A DNA stretch of 26,402 nt from Pelagihabitans sp037969055. Lineage in GTDB: Bacteria > Bacteroidota > Bacteroidia > Flavobacteriales > Flavobacteriaceae. The notes beneath the pieces were generated by a model. That model ran no database searches. It worked only from the letters and a program-made list of their open reading frames with translations, and was not told the origin of the DNA. Shown one piece after another: positions 15,305-22,260 of the stretch (within the stretch, counting starts at the first letter, position 1; each line of letters starts with the position of its first letter). Made by a program: the position numbers and the translations under genes. The stretch covers positions 1-26,402 of the forward strand of contig JBBKWR010000132.1 of assembly GCA_037969055.1 (NCBI GenBank), given 5' to 3'.

Positions 15305-15703
15305 TTAGTAAACGTAACACAATACTTCGCCTCCTACATTTTCTTGTTTGGCTTGCTTGCTGGTCATAACCCCATGTGAGGTTGAGACAATTGCAATACC
15401 AAGTCCATTGAGGACCCGTGGCAAGGTTTCAGAGCCAGTGTACTTTCTAAGACCGGGCTTGCTGATACGTTGTATCTTTCTAATGACAGGCTCCTTGGTT
15501 ACCTTATCATATTTTAACGCAATCTTTATGGTTCCCTGGATCTCGCTTTCCTCGAACTTGTAACTTAAAATATAGCCCTGATCGAACAATATTTTAGTAA
15601 TTTCTTTTTTAACGTTGGACGCTGGGATCTCGACCACTCTATGACCTGCACGACTGGCGTTTCTTACCCTGGTTAAATAATCTGCAATAGTATCTGTTAC
15701 CAT
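15305..15703 (-). CDS. rpsH: Ribosomal protein S8
   Basis: Small-subunit protein uS8, a primary 16S binder of the central domain and, in E. coli, the translational repressor of the spc operon. The 132-residue protein starts MVTDTIADYLTRVRNASRAG. It ends with the S8 signature STSHGVMTSKQAKQENVGGE followed by VLCYVY. The 44-bp gap before it, after rpsN, contains a short heptad array. Confidence 0.98.
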   Translation of the reverse strand: MVTDTIADYLTRVRNASRAGHRVVEIPASNVKKEITKILFDQGYILSYKFEESEIQGTIKIALKYDKVTKEPVIRKIQRISKPGLRKYTGSETLPRVLNGLGIAIVSTSHGVMTSKQAKQENVGGEVLCYVY

Positions 15704-15714
15704 TTTCTTCTAAT

Positions 15715-15742
15715 TATGAATTCTGAATTCGGAATTCCGAAT
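15715..15742 (-). repeat. Short heptad array with palindrome, rpsN/rpsH spacer
   Basis: Four successive heptads, TATGAAT, TCTGAAT, TCGGAAT and TCCGAAT (consensus TCnGAAT), occupy 15715-15742. The last 16 bases, ATTCGGAATTCCGAAT (15727-15742), form a perfect palindrome. This is the smallest of the five spacer elements; it takes up most of a 44-bp spacer. Confidence 0.7.
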
Positions 15743-15747
15743 CGATA

Positions 15748-16017
15748 TTACCAACTGGCCTTTTTTACACCTGGGATCAATCCTTCGTTGGCCATTTTCC
15801 TAAACATTACCCTTGAAATGCCGAAGGTTCTCATGTAACCCTTAGGCCGTCCAGTTAATTTACAACGGTTGTGCATCCGAACTGGCGACGCGTTCTTTGG
15901 TAATTTCTGCAATCCTGCATAATCCCCTGCCTCTTTCAAGGCTTTGCGTTTTTCGGCATATTTTGCAACTGTTTTTGCCCTTTTGCGTTCACGGGCCTTC
16001 ATTGATTCCTTAGCCAT
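15748..16017 (-). CDS. rpsN: Ribosomal protein S14 (long, zinc-free form)
   Basis: Small-subunit head protein uS14. With 89 residues it is the long form without the CxxC zinc ribbon; the short zinc form has about 61. It starts MAKESMKARERKRAKTVAKY and has the C-terminal signature RCKLTGRPKGYMRTFGISR, ending PGVKKASW. It starts 1 bp after rplE stops, so translation is probably coupled. Confidence 0.98.
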   Translation of the reverse strand: MAKESMKARERKRAKTVAKYAEKRKALKEAGDYAGLQKLPKNASPVRMHNRCKLTGRPKGYMRTFGISRVMFRKMANEGLIPGVKKASW

Positions 16018-16018
16018 A

Positions 16019-16570
16019 CTAGTTCTTTTTAAAGGGTAATCCCAATTCTGTTAATAATGATTTTGCTTCCTTATCAGTTTTTGCTGAGGTCACGAAGGTA
16101 ATGTCCATTCCGTTGATCCTATTGATCTTATCGATATTCATCTCAGGAAAAATTATCTGTTCGGTGACGCCAAGGCTATAATTGCCCCTTCCATCAAACC
16201 CAGTGGTACGGATTCCCTGAAAGTCCCTTACACGCGGTAAGGCACTGGTAACCAAACGATCTAAAAATTCGTACATTTTCTCACCCCGTAAAGTTACCCT
16301 GGCACCGATAGGCATTCCTTTTCTCAATTTAAAGGCTGCGACGTCTTTCTTAGAAACCGTTGAAACTGCACGTTGTCCAGTAATAGTGGTCAGTTCTTCT
16401 ACCGCATGATCGATCAATTTTTTGTCGGCAACAGCGGCGCCTACACCTCTGCTAACCACAATTTTTTCGAGCTTGGGAACCTGCATAACATTCCGGTAAC
16501 CGAATTCCAGTTTGAGCGCATCTACGATACGGTCTCTATATTCTTGTTTTAATCTTGCTACGTAAGCCAT
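16019..16570 (-). CDS. rplE: Ribosomal protein L5
   Basis: Large-subunit protein uL5, a 5S rRNA binder in the central protuberance that touches the P-site tRNA and S13. The 183-residue protein has MQVPKLEKIVVSRGVG near the N-terminus, GQRAVSTVSKKDVAAFKLRKG, the signature GARVTLRGEKMYEFLDRLV, and YSLGVTEQIIFPEM in the second half. It lies between rplX (2 bp) and rpsN (1 bp). Confidence 0.98.
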   Translation of the reverse strand: MAYVARLKQEYRDRIVDALKLEFGYRNVMQVPKLEKIVVSRGVGAAVADKKLIDHAVEELTTITGQRAVSTVSKKDVAAFKLRKGMPIGARVTLRGEKMYEFLDRLVTSALPRVRDFQGIRTTGFDGRGNYSLGVTEQIIFPEMNIDKINRINGMDITFVTSAKTDKEAKSLLTELGLPFKKN

Positions 16571-16572
16571 AA

Positions 16573-16887
16573 CTAAATTACTTCATTGGATTTCTTGGAA
16601 AAACGCACTTTTTTACCATTTCTAACCTCAAATCCAACTCGGGTCGTTTCTCCCGATTTCTTATCGATCAAGGATAGATTTGAAATATGTACTGGTGCTT
16701 CTTTCTTAACAATTCCCCCTTGTGGGTTTTTTGCACTTGGCTTCTCGTGTTTAGACACCATATTGGCTCCTTCTACGATCGCTTTGTTCTTTTCTATAAA
16801 TACCTTCATCACTTTGCCTTCCACACCTTTGTGGTCACCAGAAATGATCCTGACGGTATCTCCTGTTTTTATCTTTAACTTTTTCAT
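16573..16887 (-). CDS. rplX: Ribosomal protein L24
   Basis: Large-subunit protein uL24, an early assembly initiator near the exit tunnel. I chose the ATG at 16887, giving 104 residues starting MKKLKIKTGDTVRIISGDHK. The frame extends 9 bases further to a TTG (16896), but the longer form would add only three residues not normally seen in this family. The N-terminal KOW motif (GDTVRIISGDHKGVEGKV) is clear, followed by EGANMVSKHEKPSAKNPQGG and HISNLSLID. It lies 9 bp after rplN and 2 bp before rplE. Confidence 0.95.
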   Translation of the reverse strand: MKKLKIKTGDTVRIISGDHKGVEGKVMKVFIEKNKAIVEGANMVSKHEKPSAKNPQGGIVKKEAPVHISNLSLIDKKSGETTRVGFEVRNGKKVRFSKKSNEVI

Positions 16888-16896
16888 TCTTATCAA

Positions 16897-17265
16897 TTAT
16901 AGCACCTCAGGGGCCAATGATACAATTTTCATGAACTGTTTCTCACGCAATTCCCTTGCGACAGGACCGAATACCCTGGTACCTCTCATTTCGCCGGTCG
17001 GGTTCAATAGCACACAGGCATTGTCGTCGAAACGTATGTAAGAGCCATCTGGACGTCGCACTTCTTTTTTGGTCCGTACGACCACCGCGGTCGAAACCGC
17101 GCCTTTCTTGATGCCCCCGTTAGGTGTGGCTTCTTTGACTGCAACAACAATCTTGTCCCCTATGGAGGCATACCTTCTTTTGGTACCCCCAAGGACACGG
17201 ATGGTCAAAACTTCTTTTGCCCCCGTATTGTCCGCTACTTTTAATCTAGATTCCTGCTGTAACAT
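16897..17265 (-). CDS. rplN: Ribosomal protein L14
   Basis: Large-subunit protein uL14, which forms an intersubunit bridge and binds the silencing factor RsfS in bacteria. The 122-residue protein starts MLQQESRLKVADNTGAKEVL. It carries the signature ATPNGGIKKGAVSTAVVVRT (46-65) and the conserved GEMRGTRVFGPVARELRE (91-108). It follows rpsQ by 2 bp. Confidence 0.98.
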   Translation of the reverse strand: MLQQESRLKVADNTGAKEVLTIRVLGGTKRRYASIGDKIVVAVKEATPNGGIKKGAVSTAVVVRTKKEVRRPDGSYIRFDDNACVLLNPTGEMRGTRVFGPVARELREKQFMKIVSLAPEVL

Positions 17266-17267
17266 AA

Positions 17268-17525
17268 TTATTTAGCTCTTTCTAAGATTTCTACTAACCT
17301 CCAACACTTGGTCTTGCTCATTGGACGGGTCTCCATAATCTTTACGGTATCACCGATGTTGCAATCGTTCTTTTCGTCGTGCGCAACATATTTTTTTGTT
17401 TTCAACACGAACTTACCGTACATGGGGTGCTTAACTCTTTTGACCTCTGCAACTACAATGGATTTTTCCATTTTGTCGCTGGTCACGACCCCGATTCTCT
17501 CTTTTCTTAAGTTTCTATTTTCCAT
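17268..17525 (-). CDS. rpsQ: Ribosomal protein S17
   Basis: Small-subunit protein uS17, an OB-fold primary 16S rRNA binder. The 85 residues include RKERIGVVTSDKMEKSIVVA at the N-terminus, HPMYGKFVLKTKKYVAHDEK in the middle and the signature GDTVKIMETRPMSKTKCWRL. It lies 13 bp after rpmC and 2 bp before rplN. Confidence 0.98.
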   Translation of the reverse strand: MENRNLRKERIGVVTSDKMEKSIVVAEVKRVKHPMYGKFVLKTKKYVAHDEKNDCNIGDTVKIMETRPMSKTKCWRLVEILERAK

Positions 17526-17538
17526 AAAGCAGAACCAA

Positions 17539-17730
17539 TTAATGGTTTTCCCTTTTAGTTAATTCTGTTGCCAATCTTGCGGCAGTCCTTCGTACTTTTC
17601 TAATTTGAAGCGGGTTCTCCAATGGCGTCACAAAATGCGCCATTTTCAAATCTGCATGCTGTTTCTTATAATCCGCCAGCTTTGCTACAAGCTCCTCGAC
17701 AGACAATTCTTGTATTTCCTTATTTTTCAT
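17539..17730 (-). CDS. rpmC: Ribosomal protein L29
   Basis: Large-subunit protein uL29, an all-helical protein at the exit tunnel where trigger factor and SRP dock. I chose the ATG at 17730, giving 63 residues starting MKNKEIQELSVEELVAKLAD, the family's usual size. A TTG 12 bases upstream, directly against the rplP stop, is in frame but less likely. Conserved segments are LKMAHFVTPLENPLQIRKVRR and RLATELTKRE. It lies 12 bp after rplP. Confidence 0.95.
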   Translation of the reverse strand: MKNKEIQELSVEELVAKLADYKKQHADLKMAHFVTPLENPLQIRKVRRTAARLATELTKRENH

Positions 17731-17742
17731 GCTTCCCTTCAA

Positions 17743-18168
17743 TTAAATTTGATCAACATAATCCCTTGCGACCATAAACTTCGTCTTTACAGGTAGTTTT
17801 TGAGCCGCGAGCCGTAGTGCTTCTTTTGCGATGGCTATGGGCACACCTGCTATTTCGAACATAATTCTTCCAGGTTTTACCACGGCCACGAAATATTCTG
17901 GGGCACCCTTACCTTTACCCATACGTACTTCCAAAGGTTTTTTGGTAATAGGTTTGTCCGGAAAAATCTTGATCCAAAGTTGGCCTTCCCTTTTCATATA
18001 TCTTGTTGCCGCAATACGCGCCGCCTCTATTTGTCTTGAGGTAATAAAACTTGAATCCAAGGATTTAATGCCGAACATACCATTTGAAAGCTGATGTCCC
18101 CTCATGGATATCCCTTTCATGCGGCCAGTGTGCATTTTACGAAACTTGGTTCTTTTTGGCTGTAACAT
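17743..18168 (-). CDS. rplP: Ribosomal protein L16
   Basis: Large-subunit protein uL16, near the peptidyl-transferase centre and A-site tRNA elbow, added late in assembly. The 141 residues start MLQPKRTKFRKMHTGRMKGI. They include IWIKIFPDKPITKKPLEVRMGKGKGAPEYFVAVVKPG-type sequence (around 63-101, with KIFPDKPITKKPLEVRMGKG clearly seen), and LRLAAQKLPVKTKFMVA near the end. It lies 20 bp after rpsC. Confidence 0.98.
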   Translation of the reverse strand: MLQPKRTKFRKMHTGRMKGISMRGHQLSNGMFGIKSLDSSFITSRQIEAARIAATRYMKREGQLWIKIFPDKPITKKPLEVRMGKGKGAPEYFVAVVKPGRIMFEIAGVPIAIAKEALRLAAQKLPVKTKFMVARDYVDQI

Positions 18169-18188
18169 TTTGTTATCTCTTTAAAAAA

Positions 18189-18911
18189 TTACTTTCTGCG
18201 ACGTTGCTTTCGTGGCCCGTCATGTTGTTTGCCAGTGTTTCCTGATTGCCCGGTGGACATTCCCACCAATGGCGAAAGATCTCTCTTACCATAAACTTCA
18301 CCCTTCATGATCCATACCTTAATACCCAAACGACCGTAAGTGGTATGTGCTTCGTGCAAGGCATAGTCGATATCGGCCCTAAAAGTTGAAAGCGGAATAC
18401 GACCGTCTTTATACGATTCGGATCGCGCCATCTCTGCTCCGTTCAAACGTCCAGAAATCTGAACTTTAATGCCTTCCGCATTCATTCGCATGGCGGCTGC
18501 AATAGCCATTTTAATAGCCCTTCTAAATGAAATCCTACCTTCAATTTGCCTAGCGATACTTGCTGCAACCAAGTTGGCCTCTACTTCTGGCCTCTTAATT
18601 TCATGAATATTGATCTGTACTTCCTTATTGGTAATCTTTTTAAGCTCTTCCTTCAATTTATCGACCTCTTGGCCACCTTTTCCGATTATGATTCCCGGAC
18701 GTGCCGTAGTTACGGTTATGGTGATCAATTTGAGGGTACGTTCTATAATGACCCGAGAAACACTTGCCTTAGACAAACGTGCGTGGATGTATTTTCGGAT
18801 CTTATCGTCTTCTGCTAGTTTATCGCCGTAATCATTGCCACCGTACCAGTTAGATTCCCATCCCCTGATAATTCCTAGACGATTTCCTATCGGATTTGTT
18901 TTTTGTCCCAT
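18189..18911 (-). CDS. rpsC: Ribosomal protein S3
   Basis: Small-subunit protein uS3, part of the mRNA entry tunnel and helicase centre. The 240-residue protein starts MGQKTNPIGNRLGIIRGWES. The KH type-2 domain has ARPGIIIGKGGQEVDKLKEE with the GKGG loop at 77-80. The C-terminal S3 domain has GRLNGAEMARSESYKDGRIP and IDYALHEAHTTYGRLGIKVW. A basic tail, GPRKQRRRK, follows. It is 1 bp from rplV. Confidence 0.98.
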   Translation of the reverse strand: MGQKTNPIGNRLGIIRGWESNWYGGNDYGDKLAEDDKIRKYIHARLSKASVSRVIIERTLKLITITVTTARPGIIIGKGGQEVDKLKEELKKITNKEVQINIHEIKRPEVEANLVAASIARQIEGRISFRRAIKMAIAAAMRMNAEGIKVQISGRLNGAEMARSESYKDGRIPLSTFRADIDYALHEAHTTYGRLGIKVWIMKGEVYGKRDLSPLVGMSTGQSGNTGKQHDGPRKQRRRK

Positions 18912-18912
18912 T

Positions 18913-19320
18913 CTAGCTTGCTATATTATTGTTAGATCCCAAAACCAACGTCACGTGGTTGGAGCGTTTTCTAATTCTGTGCGCCCTTCCCTGGGGAGCG
19001 GGTCGCAATCTTTTTAACATCGTACCTCCGTCAACCCTAATCTCCTTGACAAAAAGATCGGCCTCCTCAATATTCGCGTCCTCATTCTTGGACTGCCAAT
19101 TGGCCACTGCTGACAGTACAAGTTTTTCCAACCTTCTTGACGACTCCTTTGAATTGAACTTTAAAATCGCCAATGCTTTTTCCACTTGCACCCCCCTGAT
19201 CAAATCGGCCACCAATCGCATTTTTCTAGGCGAGGTAGGGCAATCGTTCAGTTTTGCGAAGGCAACCTGTTTTTTATCAGCCTTAATTCTTTCGGCCATC
19301 TGTCTTTTTCGAACTCCCAT
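18913..19320 (-). CDS. rplV: Ribosomal protein L22
   Basis: Large-subunit protein uL22, whose long beta hairpin lines the nascent-peptide exit tunnel at the macrolide-sensitive constriction. The 135 residues start MGVRKRQMAERIKADKKQVA, with the extended N-terminus seen in flavobacteria. They contain CPTSPRKMRLVADLIRGVQV and the hairpin region GGTMLKRLRPAPQGRAHRIR. No deletion is evident in the hairpin. It lies 3 bp after rpsS and 1 bp before rpsC. Confidence 0.97.
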   Translation of the reverse strand: MGVRKRQMAERIKADKKQVAFAKLNDCPTSPRKMRLVADLIRGVQVEKALAILKFNSKESSRRLEKLVLSAVANWQSKNEDANIEEADLFVKEIRVDGGTMLKRLRPAPQGRAHRIRKRSNHVTLVLGSNNNIAS

Positions 19321-19323
19321 AGC

Positions 19324-19602
19324 TTACTTTTTTCCTTTGTTCTTCGCACCCGCATGACCCCTAAAAGATCGTGTTGGTGAAAATTCCCCTAATTTGTGCC
19401 CAACCATGTTCTCAGTCACATATACAGGAACGAATTGTCGCCCGTTGTGCACAGCTATGGTATGTCCCACAAAATCTGGTGTTATCATTGATGCCCGAGA
19501 CCATGTTTTGATAACGCTCTTCTTTCCGGAAGAAGTTCCTTGAAGGATCTTCTTCTCTAAACTGTAATGAACGTAAGGTCCTTTTTTTAATGAACGTGCC
19601 AT
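19324..19602 (-). CDS. rpsS: Ribosomal protein S19
   Basis: Small-subunit head protein uS19, which pairs with S13 and contacts the A-site tRNA. The 92-residue protein starts MARSLKKGPYVHYSLEKKIL. It has KTWSRASMITPDFVGHTIAV and the signature NMVGHKLGEFSPTRSFRGHA. It lies 14 bp after rplB. Confidence 0.98.
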   Translation of the reverse strand: MARSLKKGPYVHYSLEKKILQGTSSGKKSVIKTWSRASMITPDFVGHTIAVHNGRQFVPVYVTENMVGHKLGEFSPTRSFRGHAGAKNKGKK

Positions 19603-19616
19603 TTGTTTCTACGTTT

Positions 19617-20441
19617 TTATTTCTTTCTACGTTCTATTATATATCTGTTTGTGCTCTTGGTCCTGGAACGGGTCCTGTAGCCTTTGGCCGGAATTCCATT
19701 TCTTGACCTTGGGTGTCCACCGGAAGCCCTTCCTTCGCCACCGCCCATTGGGTGATCCACTGGGTTCATCGCGACTGGTCTGGTTCTTGGCCTTCTACCC
19801 AACCATCGGCTCCTACCGGCTTTCCCTGACACCAATAACTGGTGGTCTGAATTCGACACGGCTCCAATAGTGGCCATACAGTCAGACAGGATCAATCGTG
19901 TTTCCCCTGATGGCATTTTAACGGTCACAAACTTGCCTTCCTTTGCCATTAATTGTGCGAACGTACCTGCACTTCTTGCCATCACGGCCCCTTGTCCAGG
20001 TCGCAGCTCGATACATGATATGATCGTCCCCAAAGGAATGTCGATCAAAGGCAATGCATTTCCTATTTCCGGTGCGGAAGTGCTGCTAGAGAATATCTCT
20101 TGCCCAACCTGCAAACCATTCTGCGCTATGATATATCGCTTTTCACCATCGGTATATTCAACCAACGCGATAAAAGCGGTACGGTTCGGATCATATTCAA
20201 TAGACACCACTTTGGCGGCCATATCCTTCTTATCCCTTTTGAAATCGATAATACGGTACCTGCGCTTATGGCCACCACCTTTTTGGCGGATGGTCATTTT
20301 GCCATGACTGTTTCTACCTCCGGACTTTTTAATCGGAGTAAGCAAGCTTTTCTCCGGCTTATCAGCTGTAATGGCGTCAAATCCGTTTACAACTCTAAAA
20401 CGCTGTCCAGGAGTGATTGGTTTTAATTTTCTAACTGACAT
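19617..20441 (-). CDS. rplB: Ribosomal protein L2
   Basis: Large-subunit protein uL2, needed for subunit joining and peptidyl-transferase activity. The 274 residues comprise the OB-fold and SH3-like RNA-binding domains. The protein starts MSVRKLKPITPGQRFRVV, has RQKGGGHKRRYRIIDFKRDK, and shows the conserved MNPVDHPMGGGEGRASGGHP motif containing the Asp-His pair that corresponds to Asp228/His229 of E. coli. The next His of E. coli is Met here. The C-terminus is basic (RSRTKSTNRYIIERRKK). It lies 9 bp after rplW. Confidence 0.98.
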   Translation of the reverse strand: MSVRKLKPITPGQRFRVVNGFDAITADKPEKSLLTPIKKSGGRNSHGKMTIRQKGGGHKRRYRIIDFKRDKKDMAAKVVSIEYDPNRTAFIALVEYTDGEKRYIIAQNGLQVGQEIFSSSTSAPEIGNALPLIDIPLGTIISCIELRPGQGAVMARSAGTFAQLMAKEGKFVTVKMPSGETRLILSDCMATIGAVSNSDHQLLVSGKAGRSRWLGRRPRTRPVAMNPVDHPMGGGEGRASGGHPRSRNGIPAKGYRTRSRTKSTNRYIIERRKK

Positions 20442-20450
20442 TTCTTGTCT

Positions 20451-20741
20451 TTATAGATTACTGTAAAAATCAATTGTTTCGCCCTCAGCAACATCTACAA
20501 TCGCCTTCTTAACGGCATTTGTCTTACCATGCTGTACTCCTGTCTTGGTAAAACGTGTTTTTCTGGTTGGACCATAATTCATCGTTCGTACCTTCTTGAC
20601 CGAAACCCCATAAGCAGCCTCGACCGCGTCTTTGATCTGGATCTTGTTCGCCCTAGTATCAACAAGGAAACCATAACGATTGTACAACTCCCCTTGGGCA
20701 GTCATCTTTTCGGTTATAATTGGTTTTATCAACACACTCAT
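20451..20741 (-). CDS. rplW: Ribosomal protein L23
   Basis: Large-subunit protein uL23, the main docking site for trigger factor and SRP at the tunnel exit. The 96 residues start MSVLIKPIITEKMTAQGELY. They contain FLVDTRANKIQIKDAVEAAY, VKKVRTMNYGPTRKTRFTKT and a C-terminal DVAEGETIDFYSNL. It lies 8 bp after rplD. It is the only gene in the window whose start is preceded by a good Shine-Dalgarno sequence (AGGAG, 5 nt before the ATG), overlapping the rplD stop codon. Confidence 0.97.
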   Translation of the reverse strand: MSVLIKPIITEKMTAQGELYNRYGFLVDTRANKIQIKDAVEAAYGVSVKKVRTMNYGPTRKTRFTKTGVQHGKTNAVKKAIVDVAEGETIDFYSNL

Positions 20742-20746
20742 GATTT

Positions 20747-20751
20747 CTCCT
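20747..20751 (-). promoter_or_regulatory. Shine-Dalgarno-like AGGAG before rplW
   Basis: On the minus strand the sequence is TAGGAGAAATCATG. The rplD stop TAG supplies the first bases of AGGAG, and 5 nt separate AGGAG from the rplW ATG. I checked upstream of the other starts in this window and saw no comparable AGGAG. Confidence 0.6.
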
Positions 20752-21379
20752 ATTTAGTTAAGTTCAATTCGAGACCTTCCAACGAACCTTCCAACAGTAC
20801 GATGTTATTGGCATTCAATATCTTGTAAGTGCTTATTTCTGAGCTAGTTATGACCTCAGAACGGTTCAAATTACGCGAAGCCAAATATACGCTATTATTT
20901 GAATCGCCCAACACAAATAAAGATTTTTTGTTTTCAAGACCCAAGGACTTTAAAACCTGGACAAAATCTTTCGTTTTTGGGGCATCAAAACTAAAGTCTT
21001 CCAACACCAAAATTGCCTTCTCTTTCGACTTGATGCTCAAGGCAGATTTACGTGCCAAACGCTTCAGGTTTTTGTTCAATTTTTGGGTGTAATCTTTGGG
21101 TCGTGGACCAAAAATCCTACCGCCACCCCTAAAGACTGGGGATTTGATACTGCCCGCACGTGCGGTACCGGTTCCTTTCTGTTTCTTTATTTTTCTGGTA
21201 CTACCAGCGATTTCAGCCCTTTCCTTTGACTTGTGGGTACCTTGACGCTGGTGCGCCAAATACTGCTTCACATCCAAATAAACCGCATGGTTATTGGGCT
21301 CTATACCGAAAACAGCGTCTGAAAGCTCTACCTTCCTACCTGTTTCTTTTCCTTTGATATCTAAAATTGCTACTTTCAT
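20750..21379 (-). CDS. rplD: Ribosomal protein L4
   Basis: Large-subunit protein uL4, whose extended loop reaches the exit-tunnel constriction; in E. coli it also represses the S10 operon. The 209 residues start MKVAILDIKGKETGRKVELS. The tunnel loop has HKSKERAEIAGSTRKIKKQK followed by GTGTARAGSIKSPVFRGGGR, and the C-terminal half has the Rossmann-like fold ending VLLEGSLEGLELNLTK. The start overlaps the rplC stop by 1 bp (TAATG-type junction). No E. coli-like S10 leader is recognisable upstream of rplC. Confidence 0.97.
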   Translation of the reverse strand: MKVAILDIKGKETGRKVELSDAVFGIEPNNHAVYLDVKQYLAHQRQGTHKSKERAEIAGSTRKIKKQKGTGTARAGSIKSPVFRGGGRIFGPRPKDYTQKLNKNLKRLARKSALSIKSKEKAILVLEDFSFDAPKTKDFVQVLKSLGLENKKSLFVLGDSNNSVYLASRNLNRSEVITSSEISTYKILNANNIVLLEGSLEGLELNLTK

Positions 21380-21996
21380 TACTTATGGATAGTTAGGTAA
21401 GCGTTGTTATGGCCAGGAACACATCCCTTAACCACAATCAAGTTTTTCTCTGGAACCACTTTTAAGACCTGCAAGTTCTGCACGGTTACACGTTCATTGC
21501 CCATTCTGCCAGCCATCCGCATTCCTTTGAATACCCTGGAAGGGTCAGAACCCGCACCAATGGAACCAGGTGCGCGCAAGCGGTTATGCTGGCCATGGGT
21601 AGATTGTCCTACTCCAGCAAATCCGTGGCGTTTGACCACCCCTTGGAAACCTTTTCCTTTTGATGTCCCACTGACATCAACATATTCACCTTCTACAAAA
21701 ATGTCGACACCAATGGTGTCACCCAATTTATAATCCGCTTCAAATTCCTTGAACTCAACGACTTTTTTCTTGGGAGATGTGCCTGCTTTTTTACTATGGC
21801 CGGTTTCGGCCTTATTTGCACGCTTATCTGCCTTGTCATCGAAACCAAGTTGAAGGGCATTGTACCCGTCTACCTCTTCGGTTCTGACTTGGGTAACTAC
21901 GCATGGACCTGCCTCAATAACGGTACAGGGATAATTTTTCCCCATCTCGTCGAAGATACTGGTCATGCCTACTTTCTTTCCTATTAACCCAGACAT
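21379..21996 (-). CDS. rplC: Ribosomal protein L3
   Basis: Large-subunit protein uL3, which starts 50S assembly and sends a loop toward the peptidyl-transferase centre. The 205-residue protein starts MSGLIGKKVGMTSIFDEMGK. It has SGTSKGKGFQGVVKRHGFAG, then LRAPGSIGAGSDPSRVFKGM and MAGRMGNERVTVQNLQVLKV. The Gln that E. coli methylates (GSIGQ) is Ala here, so that modification cannot occur. A basic stretch, GHSKKAGTSPKKK, lies in the middle. It is the first gene after the unusual 264-bp rpsJ/rplC spacer. Confidence 0.98.
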   Translation of the reverse strand: MSGLIGKKVGMTSIFDEMGKNYPCTVIEAGPCVVTQVRTEEVDGYNALQLGFDDKADKRANKAETGHSKKAGTSPKKKVVEFKEFEADYKLGDTIGVDIFVEGEYVDVSGTSKGKGFQGVVKRHGFAGVGQSTHGQHNRLRAPGSIGAGSDPSRVFKGMRMAGRMGNERVTVQNLQVLKVVPEKNLIVVKGCVPGHNNAYLTIHK

Positions 21997-22009
21997 TTGA
22001 TTTAATTTA

Positions 22010-22061
22010 TTGGATTTTGGACCTTAGATTTCAATATTGAAAACCAAACCCTAAATCCGTT
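22010..22061 (-). repeat. Inverted pair of heptad arrays around a palindrome, rpsJ/rplC spacer
   Basis: The left array (22010-22030) reads TTGGATT, TTGGACC, TTAGATT. The centre is the perfect 14-bp palindrome TTTCAATATTGAAA (22029-22042). The right array (22041-22061) reads AAACCAA, ACCCTAA, ATCCGTT; reverse-complemented this is AACGGAT, TTAGGGT, TTGGTTT, matching the left consensus TTnGnnT. It lies just before the rplC start on the transcript and could fold into a hairpin close to the start codon. Confidence 0.72.
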
Positions 22062-22096
22062 GTTTATATAAATACTTGTTACTTAAAACTCTTTAC

Positions 22097-22129
22097 AAAA
22101 AAACAGGGCCAAGAAATCATCCAGCCCTG
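22097..22129 (-). terminator. Terminator-like hairpin in the rpsJ/rplC spacer
   Basis: On the minus strand CAGGGC (22124-22129) pairs perfectly with GCCCTG (22104-22109) and is followed by seven T's (22097-22103). Three G-T wobble pairs can extend the stem inward. The geometry is that of a rho-independent terminator, although the stem is short and the loop long (14 nt). Being inside the superoperon it may end a fraction of the rpsL-rpsJ transcripts or act as an attenuator. Confidence 0.6.
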
Positions 22130-22177
22130 AATGTGTTCTTTTCTCCGTTTTTCCCTCGCTCGCGGCTTGGGACATGT

Positions 22178-22202
22178 TAGACCTGATTATTTTTCAGGTT
22201 TA
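22178..22202 (-). other. Second small hairpin in the rpsJ/rplC spacer
   Basis: ACCTGA (22181-22186) and TCAGGT (22194-22199) form a perfect inverted repeat with a 7-base loop, extendable by two or three pairs. No T-tract follows on either strand, so it is not a terminator. It lies downstream of the rpsJ stop and upstream of the terminator-like hairpin on the transcript. Confidence 0.45.
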
Positions 22203-22260
22203 TCTTGCGTCAATATTCCTTGTCTTTTGGTTTTTAATGCCACCAAAAAGCCACCAACTA

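Noticed and set aside
16888..16896. TTG start giving L24 three extra residues
   Set aside because: The ATG at 16887 gives the standard MKKLKIK N-terminus; the TTG form adds residues not seen in the family.
17731..17742. TTG start giving L29 four extra residues
   Set aside because: The ATG at 17730 gives the usual 63-residue L29; the TTG abuts the rplP stop and has no supporting signal.
22081..22260. An E. coli-type S10 leader (L4-responsive attenuator) upstream of rplC
   Set aside because: Here rpsJ lies upstream of the spacer, and the hairpins do not resemble the known leader; only a generic terminator-like stem can be claimed.
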